Below are positions 1-10,645 of a DNA stretch of 28,455 nucleotides, piece by piece (positions within the stretch are counted from its first letter, which is position 1; every line of letters begins with the position of its first letter). The position numbers were made by a program, and so were the translations under genes. The notes under the pieces are model-generated. The model was not told the origin of the DNA. It saw only the letters and a list, made by a program, of their open reading frames with translations, and did no database searches. Source of the DNA: Chrysochromulina tobinii (lineage: Eukaryota > Haptophyta > Prymnesiales > Chrysochromulinaceae); assembly GCA_001275005.1 (NCBI GenBank), contig JWZX01001805.1, positions 1 through 28,455 on the forward strand, written 5' to 3'.

Positions 1-457
1 CTGTCGCCACTCAGATGTCACATTGTGACCCCGAGTACGGCCTGTGAGGTCGAGCTTTGGTCGCATTCTGGTACTAGGGCCATGCAGAGCGACCTTGAAT
101 GGCGTGATTCTCGGTGCTGTACGGGTCCATATGGTCCCTAGACTCGATCTAGGGCCCTCCAGCTATGTGCTGTCTCGCGATCTTTGGAGATGTGCATCGA
201 AATCCGGCCTCGGCTCGAATATCAACCTTCTTATTCTCTAAGGCCAATTTCGATGCACATCTCCAAGGATCGAGAGACAGCACATAGCTGGTGGGCCACA
301 GATCGAGTCAAGGGACTATATGGACTCATACTATACCGAGAACCACGTCATTTCAAGTCGCTCTGCATGGCCCTAGACCCCTAGTACCGAAATGCGACCA
401 AAACGTGCCCTCACTGGCCGCATTTGGGGTCACAATGTGACATCTGAGTGGCGACAG
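1..457. repeat. Foldback (long inverted repeat) element
   Basis: The first 32 bases, starting CTGTCGCCACTCAGATGTCA, recur as a perfect reverse complement at 426-457. The similarity continues inward along both arms with small mismatches and indels to about 181-210 against 241-270. A roughly 30-base A/T-richer loop lies at about 211-240. The whole element therefore reads as one imperfect hairpin with arms of about 210-215 bases. No coding potential is convincing inside it. This architecture is typical of foldback transposons, MITEs or hairpin small-RNA loci. The left end coincides with the window edge, so the true end and any target-site duplication cannot be seen. Confidence 0.85.
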
Positions 458-465
458 TGAGTTGG

Positions 466-598
466 GATGGCGTGATTCTCGGTGTAGTATGACTCCATAT
501 AGTCCCTAGACTCGATCCAAGGCCCTCCAGCTATGTGCTGTCCCCAAATCCTTGGAGATGTGCATCAAAATCTGGCTTTAGCTCGAATATCGACCCGG
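466..598. repeat. Third, partial copy of the foldback left arm
   Basis: This stretch repeats about 97-226 in direct orientation. Shared blocks include GATGGCGTGATTCTCGGTG-like sequence at the start, CCCTCCAGCTATGTGCTGT in the middle and TTGGAGATGTGCATC near the end. Divergence is modest (scattered substitutions). It starts about ten bases after the right end of the hairpin. It is either a truncated neighbouring insertion or part of a larger nested element. Confidence 0.8.
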
Positions 599-1589
599 GA
601 ACCGTTTGGCCACACTGCTCCACAATTCGAGCTCCAAAACACATTCTCTCGCCTGCTCTCGGTAGTGTGTGTCTTATAGAGTGGTGTGCGACCCTAAGTT
701 GAAGAGTGGTCGACGTATGACGCACACTGCAGTACGGAAACCTACACTATGCACACGAGAACCCTGTACGACACACGCGAGCATGCACAGCGCTCCCCTA
801 CGGAAGAAGGGTGATGCTCTCTGATCATAGGCTCGGTCGGGGTACCCCGTGAGGCGACTCCGGTATGCCGTGAGCCGCCCATGCGACGCAATCTGCGCTG
901 TCCTGGAGCCATCTGCTGTCCTGCGCCTCGTGCGTGAGCACGGGGTGAGGTGGTCTGGTGAGGGCAAGCGCGCACGGAGCCCGAGTGAGGGAGCGCCCAC
1001 GGCGCATGGCGTCACACTCGCTCGGCTGGGTGAGCGGTTGGGCGCGCACTGCCCGCGTCGGCCGCATCCAGCTGCCAGCTCATGCATGTGCTTGCGAGCG
1101 CTCGTCCGCGAGGGCGTCCCTGGAGCGCCCCGCGCGCGTGGAGGGGCGACCGCGAGCTCACCCAAGGGCAACCGAGGCATGGCGGGCAGGATGCGGGCCT
1201 CGCCAAGGGCTGGGACAAAAAGCGTGCGCACCGCGGAGGCCGCGCGCGCGCCGAAGAGGTATGCACGAGGGTTACCTGGCCATTTTGCCAAGCCTGCCGC
1301 AGCGCGGCTGGCCCCCCGCTCTGTGGGGAAATGCAAAGGCCTGTATTCCATAGATGGACCCTCCTTTGAAGTCATTTATGTGGACCTCACCATCGAGCGT
1401 CCTCCCGGGCACTTAAATTCACGGCGAGGCGCGACGAGATACTAACCTCTACCTAAATGTAAGCCGAACGTCTCAGGAGCGTCTCACGTGCTCTGCGTCG
1501 ACGTATCGCTGGCTGCACTTCTCGCGGCACCAGCTGCGCGAGATGTTTAGGCGACATGTACGTATACAGAAAGCATGTGTACATGCCGC
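599..1589. other. Region without a supportable gene
   Basis: This is very GC-rich sequence, especially 850-1330. Overlapping open frames exist on both strands (for example 674-1375 minus and 849-1445 plus), but their translations are Arg/Ala/Pro/Ser-rich with no recognisable domain, which is what stop-poor GC-rich DNA gives by chance. Its right part should hold the 3' untranslated region of the minus-strand gene ending at 1590. Confidence 0.6.
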
Positions 1590-2423
1590 CTAGACGAATG
1601 GCGCAGCGTCGCGTGTGGCCGCGCCACCGGGGGTGCTCTTGCCCGTGATCTTGTAGAACTTCGAGAAGGCCTTCTCCGCTGGGAAGATGAAGCAAAGGTA
1701 CGCATTGAACTCACCCACCGCAGAATCGGGCGTGAATTTGACTTTGATCTTGATGTCCTCGTCATCGTCGTTTCCCTTGTGGCCCTTGGTGGGCATATCG
1801 CCTTCAATGTGCGACGACACCTCGCGGTTGATGCTGATCTTCGGATCCGAATCAGCCGTGAAGCCATAAAAGTACTCGGTCTTCGTGAGGAACATCGGCT
1901 TGATGTCGATGACCATCTCCACCTCCTCACCGGTTCCGCACTCCAACACAAAGTCCTCGTCGGTTCGCGACATCTCCATCTTGGTGACCTTAAACGACTC
2001 CTCGGGCAGTATCAACTGTGACTGTTTCTCCGGCGCCAGCGTCCTCGATGTCGCCGAGTACTTCCCTTTGCGCCGCCCTGAGTCCCGGATTGATCCATGG
2101 TGCGTGTCCTTCAACAGCTCTTCTTCGTAGAACTCTTTTTTCCCGAGGTTGGCATCCGGGCCCGTGCCAAAACGTTTCGGGTCTTTCTTACCGTTACGCA
2201 GAGCTGTATCAGCCCAGCCCCCCTCATACTGTCGGATAGGAGCCCTGAGGTGTGCCATCAGCTTAGCCATCCGCTCCGCCTCCGCTTTCTCCTGGGCTTC
2301 CTTCCTGGCTTCCCAATCCATCTGCATGGAAATAGCGCTGCGAACAGCAGTCGCGCTACGCACGCTGTGGAAAGCAGCCGGCTGGAAAGCCAGAGCCGTG
2401 GACTGCAAGAGGAGTGCGAGCAT
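1590..2423 (-). CDS. Plastid-targeted protein with C-terminal Ig/ASH-like beta-sandwich
   Basis: The 277-residue single-exon product starts with a short signal peptide (MLALLLQSTALA) followed directly by FQPA. This F-x-P junction marks import into a complex red-derived plastid. A transit-like stretch without acidic residues follows up to about residue 33, then a charged helical segment (about 35-60). The C-terminal half (about 140-265) alternates beta-type strands and contains an IKVKFTPDSAVGEFNAYL stretch followed by KITGKS. That resembles the closing strands of MSP/ASH-type immunoglobulin-fold domains. I do not recognise a named family. The stop is TAG at 1590-1592. The gene is divergent from the oxidoreductase at 2626, with 202 bases between the start codons. 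Plastid targeting is well supported; the fold assignment is inference. Confidence 0.8.
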   Translation of the reverse strand: MLALLLQSTALAFQPAAFHSVRSATAVRSAISMQMDWEARKEAQEKAEAERMAKLMAHLRAPIRQYEGGWADTALRNGKKDPKRFGTGPDANLGKKEFYEEELLKDTHHGSIRDSGRRKGKYSATSRTLAPEKQSQLILPEESFKVTKMEMSRTDEDFVLECGTGEEVEMVIDIKPMFLTKTEYFYGFTADSDPKISINREVSSHIEGDMPTKGHKGNDDDEDIKIKVKFTPDSAVGEFNAYLCFIFPAEKAFSKFYKITGKSTPGGAATRDAAPFV

Positions 2424-2531
2424 CGATTTTCGGAGATCAGCGACCTCGGCCCAGGAGGTTTAGTCAAGAAAGTGATCCCGGTTTCGTGGGCAATCACGTG
2501 GGACGATTGGCTTGGCACCTTCAGGTCAAGA

Positions 2532-2541
2532 CTATTTATTA
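2532..2541. promoter_or_regulatory. A/T-rich TATA-like box in a divergent promoter
   Basis: The 202-base gap between two divergent start codons contains CTATTTATTA, read as TAATAAATAG on the minus strand. It lies about 110 bases upstream of the minus-strand start at 2423 and about 85 bases upstream of the plus-strand start at 2626. It is the only long A/T run in an otherwise mixed sequence. The role is inferred from position and composition alone. Confidence 0.35.
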
Positions 2542-2625
2542 GGGCAGAACTTGTGAAGACTCATCGCCCGAACTCATGGCGGCGTCTGTCGGCGTCACTC
2601 CATCTTTCGCCCGCTCCTGCGCGAA

Positions 2626-3726
<1,101 letters not shown>

Positions 3727-4286
3727 CACGACGGTAGCACAACGATCGCGCATGTGGCATGGGCTGTGTAGCGGCTTTCGAGCGCAGGCCACCAACGAGA
3801 AGGTCCCCTGTGGAGCGAGAAACGCGGCGAAAGTCCTCCTGATCGGAGCGGCAGATGCATCCCTTGGGTCGCGCCCCAGCGGTGCCCGAGCCGAGCGCCC
3901 AGCGGTGCGCGCGGGAAATTCGACTCAGAAACCGTTTTCCGTTCGTACGACTTTTAGACCCACTGGTACGCTGGCACAGTGTTCAAAGCCTATGCCTAGG
4001 TGGTAATATACCTGAGTAGCTGAGAAGGTCCCCCTGGAGGCGGCTACGGGGCCGGTAGCGAGGGGAAAGGCGGGTGTAGCTGTAGGGGCAAGGGCGGGTC
4101 CGTCGGTGCGGTCGGTCAAAAATTAAGCTGCGCCGAGCTGGAGTTAACTGGAGACAACTACTTATTCGATTGACACGTGAATCAATTGTCGTGAATATGT
4201 TTATCCCCGCCGAGCCGGGCAGTCCGGCGACAAGGGGCACACGCGGCCTCAGTTAGTGCTTGGTAAGTTACAAAGTTCTCTCTCAG
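3727..4286. other. Intergenic region between convergent genes
   Basis: The oxidoreductase (plus) and the glycosyltransferase-like gene (minus) point at each other across these 560 bases, so this must contain both 3' ends. There is a G-rich stretch near 4020-4110 and a short motif at 4257-4274 that recurs at 28228-28245. I see no gene or structured RNA. Confidence 0.6.
4257..4283 (+). repeat. Dispersed short repeat, copy 1 (GCTTGGTAAGTTACAAA motif)
   Basis: GCTTGGTAAGTTACAAA followed by a TCTCTCTC run occurs here and again at 28228-28252. The match is about 25 bases with a two-base difference in spacing. Both copies lie in intergenic DNA. Confidence 0.6.
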
Positions 4287-5483
4287 TTAGTACCACACAG
4301 CACATGCGTCAACGCGGACGCCCAACACGTTCGCGACGCCGACCTGCGCGTACGGCCCAGTCATTCTAGCCTCGCGCCGCAGCGACACACGTTCGGCACA
4401 GCTGAAATTCCGGAAGCCTTGGCACCAATAGTCGATCATCTCAGCGCCCCTGATGCCGAGAGGTGCGAACCAGCTCTCGAACAGCGAAATCTCGTATCCG
4501 CCTAGGCTCCAGAGGGGGCTACGTGGAGCCGAGTGTTTGTCGTGTGCGTTGTAGTTGTCGTAGTCGCACAGCCCAGCTCCTCGGAGCCAAATCGTCGCGA
4601 AAGGCTCCCCTGCCCAACGCGGGTAGATGGCAAGCCCGTCGTTCCAGACGAGTAGCATGGGCGAGCAGTGGTGCATGTGTGCAAAGACCGCCCCGAATGT
4701 CCTCATGGCTGCGCCGAGGCACAAATCGGGCCTCACACGCAAGACTACGTCAAACTTCATGCCGGCCAACTGCTCAGCCCTGCGCATCATCTCGGTCGTG
4801 GCTGCAACCTTGGCATACTGGTCGGTGTGACGTTGGTTCAGCGGTTGTTGGATCCACATGGGATGGTGCGCTCGCGAGGGCAGCGTGGACATGCGCGCAC
4901 ACACGCGGCGGTCGCAACTGGATCCGTTCTGCAGGCCATCGAGCAAGCCCCACAAGGTCGACTCATCATGCCAGAGTACTGTGGTAGGCACCGCTGCAAA
5001 CATCTTCAAAGCCGCAGTGGCCGGTGTTCGCCCGCCATCAAGATAGGCAAATACGTGCACGCCACCCGCAAACTCCTGTGCTGCCATGAGGAACATTTGC
5101 TGGTACGTGGCGACGACGTCCTGGGTTCCCATGGTGCGTGTGTGGCCAGAGACCAGAACAGCTAGGCGGCGGTGGTCCATCGGACGACGACGGTTGGCTG
5201 ATGCTGATGCTGAGCATTCGCGCATGTAAGAGCTACGTGGGCACTCGTGCATCGATTCGAGCTCTCGCTGCTGCAGGTGCTGGCTCAGCGCCATCGCCAG
5301 CGAGGCGGGGTCGCTGCGTTGGAGATCGTATCGTGGTGCCTGGGTAGCCATTGAAATGGCGGAACACCTGTAGGAGGCGAACGCTTGTTGCGACCAGTTG
5401 CGTCCGGAATCGTGCGCAAGAAGGTTTGGGTGCCGACTCTCCCTTTTTGGGGCATTCTTCTTGTACGCAGTGCGACGAAACAC
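4287..5483 (-). CDS. Glycosyltransferase-like protein with R-x-RPDL motif
   Basis: The 398-residue open frame has an LVSGHTRTM block at about 110-118, HVFAYLDG at 143-150, QYAKVAATTEMMRRAE at 222-237, and FDVVLRVRPDL at 244-254. The QY-x-K ... FD-V-R-RPDL order is typical of a family of uncharacterised glycosyltransferase-like proteins found in algae and large DNA viruses. In these the Asp of RPDL is thought to sit near the sugar-nucleotide site. Many Cys and Trp residues in the C-terminal half (WSLGGYE, DYWCQGF) suggest a secretory-pathway fold, but no clear signal peptide or membrane anchor is visible. An upstream exon carrying one may be missing. The start is uncertain: Met1 (5483) or Met45 (5351), since the domain only begins near residue 105. 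The donor and acceptor sugars cannot be told from the sequence. Confidence 0.75.
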   Translation of the reverse strand: MFRRTAYKKNAPKRESRHPNLLAHDSGRNWSQQAFASYRCSAISMATQAPRYDLQRSDPASLAMALSQHLQQRELESMHECPRSSYMRECSASASANRRRPMDHRRLAVLVSGHTRTMGTQDVVATYQQMFLMAAQEFAGGVHVFAYLDGGRTPATAALKMFAAVPTTVLWHDESTLWGLLDGLQNGSSCDRRVCARMSTLPSRAHHPMWIQQPLNQRHTDQYAKVAATTEMMRRAEQLAGMKFDVVLRVRPDLCLGAAMRTFGAVFAHMHHCSPMLLVWNDGLAIYPRWAGEPFATIWLRGAGLCDYDNYNAHDKHSAPRSPLWSLGGYEISLFESWFAPLGIRGAEMIDYWCQGFRNFSCAERVSLRREARMTGPYAQVGVANVLGVRVDACAVWY

Positions 5484-6811
5484 ACTTCAACTAGATCGGT
5501 GGCTAGCTGCAGGAGCTGTGCGGAGGGAGTTAGATCCCGTTGCTGCGAGCCCACTGGATGAATGTCAAGTCAAGTCCATACATAAACAACAGCCGCCAAC
5601 GGAAGTTCAAGTTCAAGTTACTTCATAAACAACAGACAACCTAAAGGAAGCCTACTTGAACTTGAACTTGAACAACGGAAGTCTAGAACTATCAGATCGA
5701 ATGTGCTCCGGAACAAGCTCCGGAAGCCAGCTGTGGTCAGTGTGGAAGGGAGTGGGCGGAGATGACGGAGGGATCCATCTACATGTAGTGAGGCGACAGG
5801 CGACACGTCATATTAAGTGCTGATACGTGCCCTCGGAGAACAAGTAGGTGAGAAGAAGTGGGCCGATCTCGAGCCGATGAGCGCCTCAGCGCCACTCTTA
5901 GTCTTACGACGAAGAGGAAATCGGCGCATCGGCCGCGTCAAGTATGAGATGGGGGGGATTGGGGGAGAGAAAGAGGGGGACAAAGGTGCTCCTGCTCGTC
6001 CGTCGTCGAATGTGTTCGAGGCCGGACGGCGCCGCTTCACGCTCGCCGAGATGACCAGCGCGAGAGAGGGCCTTAGAGAGGGCCGTCGCCCGTGGGCGGC
6101 CCCTTCGCTGATACCTTGCTGACTGAGTTCAAGACTGAGTTCAGGGGTCAGTCGAGCCGATCGTGGAATCGAGTCGAACTCGAGTCGAGGGCAACGAGCG
6201 CATGGAAAGAGCCTGCGCAAAGAGGGCGGTGCTTAGCGAGGCCTGAGGGACAGGTGGTTGAGCCGTTGAGGCCGGCGTGGTACCGGTGGTGATGGGCATC
6301 TCCTTGCTTTCATCTCCCGTGCACCTCCCGTTTCATCTCGGACCGTGAATACGTAATTGTAATCGACTCGTCGCATGGAATCGTGTTGAACGACTGTTGA
6401 ACGACACCAAGTTGCGCTCGATCATGCAAGCCATGTACGGATGTTTGTTTGCATGAGCGCCTCATCATACAATTAGCTGGTTCGTGCGTACAGGACGGAC
6501 ACCACTGACCTAAATTGCGGAAAGGACTCAAATGTTTGTGTGCATGCATGCCGCTAACCACGTCACAAGGCTGCCTGTGGAACGCAGGGGAGAGACAGGC
6601 ACGCCGCCATTCGCCAGTAGTTCTTGCGCGTCGCTGGGAGGGCTGTGCCTGAGGGCCGAGGCGGGCTGCTGCTGCCGGGCTGAGGCTGTACACAGCCCCG
6701 CACGCATTCGAGCGTGCTACAGCTGCGCGCTGCCAACAGTGGGGGCTGACCGCGAATGCGGCCGCCAACGCTCACACATGCAACCTGACCCTACTTGTGT
6801 TCAGGTTGAAG
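5484..6811. other. Intergenic region, possible eIF5A 5' untranslated sequence
   Basis: This 1.3-kb stretch lies between the glycosyltransferase-like gene (minus) and eIF5A (plus). It holds the GAACTT hairpin at 5603-5673, a near repeat of CATAAACAACAG at 5581 and 5625, and a short tandem GTTGAACGAC near 6384-6401. The sequence before the eIF5A start, CCTACTTGTGTTCAG then GTTGAAG, looks like a 3' splice site ending at 6804, so a 5'-UTR intron is possible. Short open frames here have no recognisable content. Confidence 0.5.
5603..5673. repeat. Inverted pair of GAACTT arrays (potential hairpin)
   Basis: AAGTTCAAGTTCAAGTTA at 5603-5620 faces TACTTGAACTTGAACTTGAAC at 5653-5673 (about 18 paired bases, about 33-base loop). 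The same hexamer recurs in other intergenic stretches of the window at 16858-16893, 26931-26948 and 26971-26980. Confidence 0.75.
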
Positions 6812-7508
6812 ATGGCAGACGAAGAGGAAGCCGAGGAGACCTTCGAGTCCACTGATGCTGGCTCTTCGCACACCTACCCGATGGAGGGTGGCCAGATCCG
6901 CAAGGGCGGCTACATCATGATTAAGGGCAATCCGTGCAAGGTGTCCGACGTCTCGACGTCGAAGACAGGCAAGCACGGCCACGCCAAGTGCCACTTTGTC
7001 GCCATCGATATCTTCTCGGGCAAGAAGATGGAAGACCTCGTTCCATCGTCGCACACGACCATGATCCCTTTCGTGAAGAAGGAGGAGCTCCAGTGCATGT
7101 AAGGAGCTCTCGCGGACTGCTCTTGTGATTTGTGCACAAGCACAAACCCTGTTGACACTGTACTTGCACCGACGGTGTGGCGATGGCCTGCGCGGGTGTG
7201 GCGATGGCCTGCGCGTGTGCGCCGTCTCACCGTGATGCCTTGGCCTCACGCTGGCTGCCACGTGCGTTCCACACGGTGCCGTCCGTAGGGATGTCGACGA
7301 TGACGGCTTCGTGACCATCCTCACTGCTTCCGGCGATACGCGTTCCGATCTCAAGCTGCCCGACGTGATGAACCCGGCACCGCCCGGCGCTTCGGAGCTC
7401 TCCGGCAAAATCCGTACCCTGCTGAAGGAGGAAAAGGAGTTCTTCCTCATCGTCCAGTCGGCGTGCGGCATCGAGCAGATCATGGACATCAAGGTCATGA
7501 CCCAATAG
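6812..7508 (+). CDS. eIF5A: Translation factor eIF5A (two exons)
   Basis: Exons 6812-7098 and 7289-7508 flank a 190-base GT-AG intron. They give 168 residues, close to the usual 155-165. The hypusine loop STSKTGKHGHAK is intact, with Lys54 as the residue expected to be modified by deoxyhypusine synthase and hydroxylase. TFES-DAGSSHTYP near the N-terminus and HFVAIDIFSGKK after the loop are classic eIF5A. The codon for Met96 is split by the intron (AT then G), restoring LQCMDVDDDGFVTIL, the start of the C-terminal OB fold. It acts in the cytosol on stalled ribosomes, promoting peptide bond formation and termination. The start at 6812 is the first ATG after a stop-limited frame; a TTCAG just upstream may be a 5'-UTR intron acceptor. 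Confidence 0.97.
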
Positions 7509-7856
7509 ACATGCGGAGGTGCAGACGTCCGTGACGGACGACGTGAGGAAACGCCCGAATGCTGTGAGTGGACAGGTCCGACACTGTGGCGGAGGTGGAT
7601 CATGGACGGCGCCAGCGGTACCTGGCTCGCTGCGGATCGTGCGAGCGACGCGCCAGCGGTGCGCCCCCCGGCTCTCGTCCTGACAGGCTGACTGCTGTGA
7701 GCTGTGTGTCGTCCTGTGGAGATGTGGAGCGGCAGAGCGCGGGCCGCATAAGAAATTTTTCCACGCGTGCGCATGCGGAGTCTCCGCTCGGCTGCTGGAA
7801 CGGGCGCGATACATTAACAAAAACGGTAAACGCACGGCTTCTATCAGGAAGAATAC
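7509..7856. other. Convergent 3' intergenic region
   Basis: This 348-base gap separates the eIF5A stop (plus) from the stop of a minus-strand open frame at 7857. I see no repeat, RNA gene or canonical AATAAA. Confidence 0.5.
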
Positions 7857-8264
7857 TCACAGACCTGCATCGAGTGGCCCGGGATCGAGTCCGGCCGTAG
7901 GCAAAGCGAGCGTCGAGAGCAAGAGCTCCTGGACGAACGCGGCTCGCAGCTGCTGCGCTGGTGTGACAGCTGCACCATTGCCGCCGTCACCGCCACCAGG
8001 CGCACGCGCGCGGCTGCTCTCAGTCGCGGCTGGGTCACGGCTCGCGCGGAGTGGCAGCTGTCCCTTGCTGCGCATAGCGGCCAGCTGTAGCAGCTCGGAG
8101 AACGGCTCCGATGAGAGCGAGTGTGCGCCATCGCGCTCGCGCTCCGAAAAGACGATAGTATGTGCTTGAGAGCCAAAGGGTCGACGCACCACACGGCGGC
8201 GAGCGAGGCCGCGCTCGGCAGGGTCGCCGCCGAGCAGGCTCTTAATGCGCTCCTCGGCGGACAC
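7857..8264 (-). CDS. Unrecognised small protein (135 aa)
   Basis: The open frame begins MSAEERIKSLLGG and contains a basic RGLARRRVVRRPFGSQ segment (about 18-33). A low-complexity RAPGGGDGGNGA linker (about 86-97) and a predicted amphipathic helix, TPAQQLRAAFVQELLLS, near the C-terminus follow. I do not recognise a family. Support for a real gene comes from its balanced N-terminal composition, from a TATA-like box about 90 bases upstream (8355-8365, minus sense ATATAATAAAT) and from its divergent placement next to the 2OG oxygenase. It could still be a chance open frame in GC-rich DNA. Confidence 0.45.
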   Translation of the reverse strand: MSAEERIKSLLGGDPAERGLARRRVVRRPFGSQAHTIVFSERERDGAHSLSSEPFSELLQLAAMRSKGQLPLRASRDPAATESSRARAPGGGDGGNGAAVTPAQQLRAAFVQELLLSTLALPTAGLDPGPLDAGL

Positions 8265-8354
8265 GTCGCCACCGAGCTCGGCTATGTCGCCGCCGAGATT
8301 TGCGAGATTTGCGACTCCTCACCGTGGAGGTCCGCCGTGCCGAAAGCAAAAGCC

Positions 8355-8365
8355 ATTTATTATAT
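8355..8365 (-). promoter_or_regulatory. TATA-like box upstream of the 135-aa gene
   Basis: ATATAATAAAT on the minus strand lies about 90 bases before the start codon at 8264, in a locally GC-rich region. It may also serve the plus-strand oxygenase. Function is inferred from sequence and position. Confidence 0.4.
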
Positions 8366-8493
8366 GTTTCGTGGCAAGAAAGTCGTGCGTCGAGAATAGG
8401 CAGCCTGTGTACAGGAGGTCAAGAGCAAAGGGTGCTCCGTGGGCCTACGATTTCTTCCGGAAACATGTCACTGGGTCGCGCGAAAAATGCTGG

Positions 8494-9549
8494 ATGCGCA
8501 TTCGCCATGTTGATGGACGGGTTCAACGCACGCGGATAATCTATGACCAGACCAGCGACGTGGGCCTGGCCCTCATAGCGCGAGAGTCAAAGGTGTGCTC
8601 ACTCCCGCTCAGCTCCTCCTTCGAAGAGCTTGATGAGCCAGGCAGGAGTGAAGAGATGCTGTCGAATGCTGGTGCAGCTTGGTTCACAGCACACAGATCT
8701 TATCGTCTCCCGTGCGATGCGACAGATGCAACACTGCGGCGGACGCATGCTGGCCAAAGCGAGACTCTCCATTGCTTCACACTCAATAGCTCGGTGGCCG
8801 TGTCACTCAATGCTCGGCTCGCCGCCTTGGCATTAGACACTGAACGACGCGAGGAGGGCGGCGTTCGCAAATCGAACGTCGGCGGTTTTCAGTCAAAGGC
8901 TAACCTCTTCGCACCGCACGACGACGCAAAGTATGACCGTGAGCTGAGCAGCTGTCGCGTGCTGCACGGGGCCTTGACAGCGGCCATCGAGGAGCTTCGA
9001 GTCGCATCGATGGAGGACGCCCGGGACGACGCCACGCCTGACGTTCGGAGCAGTCCAATCGACAGCTTTGAGCGCCCTCTGTGCGAGGGCCAGCCGCTCG
9101 CCGAATCCGAGGATTGGCTCGAGGCGAACCGCGCGGCACACGCTGAACTGATGCGTGACTACCAGTGTGTCGCGTGGCTCAATGTCAACCGGGAGGAGCA
9201 TTTCAACAAGATGCACTTCCATGACCCCTTGCGCCTCTCGGCAGTCTACTTTGTGAGCGAGGGGCCCAGCGACCCCGATAGCAAATCCACGAGCTGCGCT
9301 CCTGACGGCCACTTGCTCTTCCGAGGGGGCAAGAGGCTACTATCGAGTGCCGTGCCGACACACAGCTTCATGGCTGTGCCTCCAGTGCCGGGCACTCTAT
9401 GGGTGTTCCCGGGCGCCGTTCCGCATTGCGTGATGCCTTACAGGGCCGCCAGGCGCAGAAGTGGAAGGCCGGGTGCGCCGAGCGCGCCGAGAGTGTCGTT
9501 CGCTTTCAACTTGCTGGAAGACGCACCAGCGCCCAGCGCCCAGGCCTGA
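8494..9549 (+). CDS. 2OG-Fe(II) dioxygenase family protein
   Basis: The C-terminal region reads VAWLNVNREEHFNKMHFHDP, then LSAVYFVSEG, HLLFRGGKR, GTLWVFPGAVPHCVMPY and RVSFAFNLL. These are the ordered blocks of the putative 2OG-Fe(II) oxygenase family (Pfam PF13759 type) with a jelly-roll core. The likely iron ligands are in MHFHD and the distal PH; the Arg of RVSFAFN would bind 2-oxoglutarate. An N-terminal RKSNVGGFQSKANLF block is also typical of the family. The frame is open from 8245, but residues before the ATG at 8494 look unstructured and would overlap the divergent gene, so I prefer 8494; an upstream exon or an intron near 8590-8690 is possible. An AATAAA at 9598-9603 lies 48 bases past the stop. 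The substrate is unknown. Confidence 0.85.
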   Translation: MRIRHVDGRVQRTRIIYDQTSDVGLALIARESKVCSLPLSSSFEELDEPGRSEEMLSNAGAAWFTAHRSYRLPCDATDATLRRTHAGQSETLHCFTLNSSVAVSLNARLAALALDTERREEGGVRKSNVGGFQSKANLFAPHDDAKYDRELSSCRVLHGALTAAIEELRVASMEDARDDATPDVRSSPIDSFERPLCEGQPLAESEDWLEANRAAHAELMRDYQCVAWLNVNREEHFNKMHFHDPLRLSAVYFVSEGPSDPDSKSTSCAPDGHLLFRGGKRLLSSAVPTHSFMAVPPVPGTLWVFPGAVPHCVMPYRAARRRSGRPGAPSAPRVSFAFNLLEDAPAPSAQA

Positions 9550-9597
9550 GCGTTGGTGTTTTTGGATTTTGCGGACGCGACGCCACACGCCAGCTTA

Positions 9598-9603
9598 AAT
9601 AAA
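9598..9603 (+). terminator. Possible polyadenylation signal (AATAAA)
   Basis: AATAAA within TTAAATAAAAAGG lies 48 bases after the stop codon of the 2OG oxygenase, in the 272-base gap before the convergent RIC1 gene. Algal genes do not always use this hexamer, so this rests on position only. Confidence 0.35.
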
Positions 9604-9821
9604 AAGGCGCCGCGGGCTGGCAGCACCCCGGTATGTGTTCCTAAGTCTTTCGAGCGTGTAGGACGTGTTCGTACACTACACACACGCATGCTATGCCGCA
9701 ATGATACTATGGGCGGGCGCCCCGGCGGGGGCCGGTCCCGCGGGCATGCCTCCGCCGGTCCGGGGCTCGGCTCCCCGCGGCTCGCGGCTGCCCAGGCCGG
9801 CACAAAAATTCTCTCAGAGGA

Positions 9822-10599
9822 TCACTCGTCGCTATCCCCTTCAAGGCGAAGCCTCGCGCCAAAGGCATCGAGCTGCTTGATTAGGTCGCGTCGCTCGCGT
9901 GCGCGCTGCCGCTCAGCCGCGGCGCGCACCTTATCGACCATGTGCTCGCACACCTTGGTGCCACACACATGGCGCACCGGCAGCAGCAGCGCCGCCGCGC
10001 AGTTCACGTCGCCCGCCTCGAGGCAGGCGTCGAGCAATTCCAGCGGGTCGCCGCACGCCGCGAAGAGCCGCGCCCAATGCGACGCGTCCGTCTTGCGCGC
10101 GCAGCCGGCGACGATGCGGCACCAATCGGGCGCGCCGAGCTCTCGCACCAGCGTCGCCACGTGCACGAAAAGAGAGGCGCCCGCGCCCTCGCCGCCACCG
10201 CCGCCACCGCCGGCGCCATCGGCCTCGGCGCCGTTGCCCGCCGCCTTTCGAGCTCTCGCGTCGCCCTCTGCTGCCTCGACGAGCGTCTCGTGAAGTAGGA
10301 GCTCGAGGCAGTACCGGCGACGGAACGGCGCGCGCTTGGCGCACGCGAGCGCGTCGGCAGGCCGCGCCATCAGCAGCAATTGACGAATCTCGACGTGGGC
10401 AAACGGCTGTGCATGCACGTGGGGGCTTGGCGGTGTCGACGCGCCGGGCGTTGGCAAAAAGGCAGCACCGAGCACTGCCCGCGAGGCGGTGAGTACTGCG
10501 AGTGGGATGACCTCACGCGGCGACGGCAGAACCTGCATCGGAGGCGCGCCGTCGTGGGCACCACCGCCACGCGGCGACGGCAGAACCTGCATCGGAGGC

Positions 10600-10645
<46 letters not shown>

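Noticed and set aside
149-310. Hairpin in the foldback element considered as a tRNA or riboswitch
   Set aside because: It has no cloverleaf, anticodon arm or T-loop consensus; it is part of the long inverted repeat.
674-1445. Overlapping long open frames on both strands (674-1375 minus, 849-1445 plus)
   Set aside because: No domains, targeting signals or splice logic; both strands are open because of high GC content.
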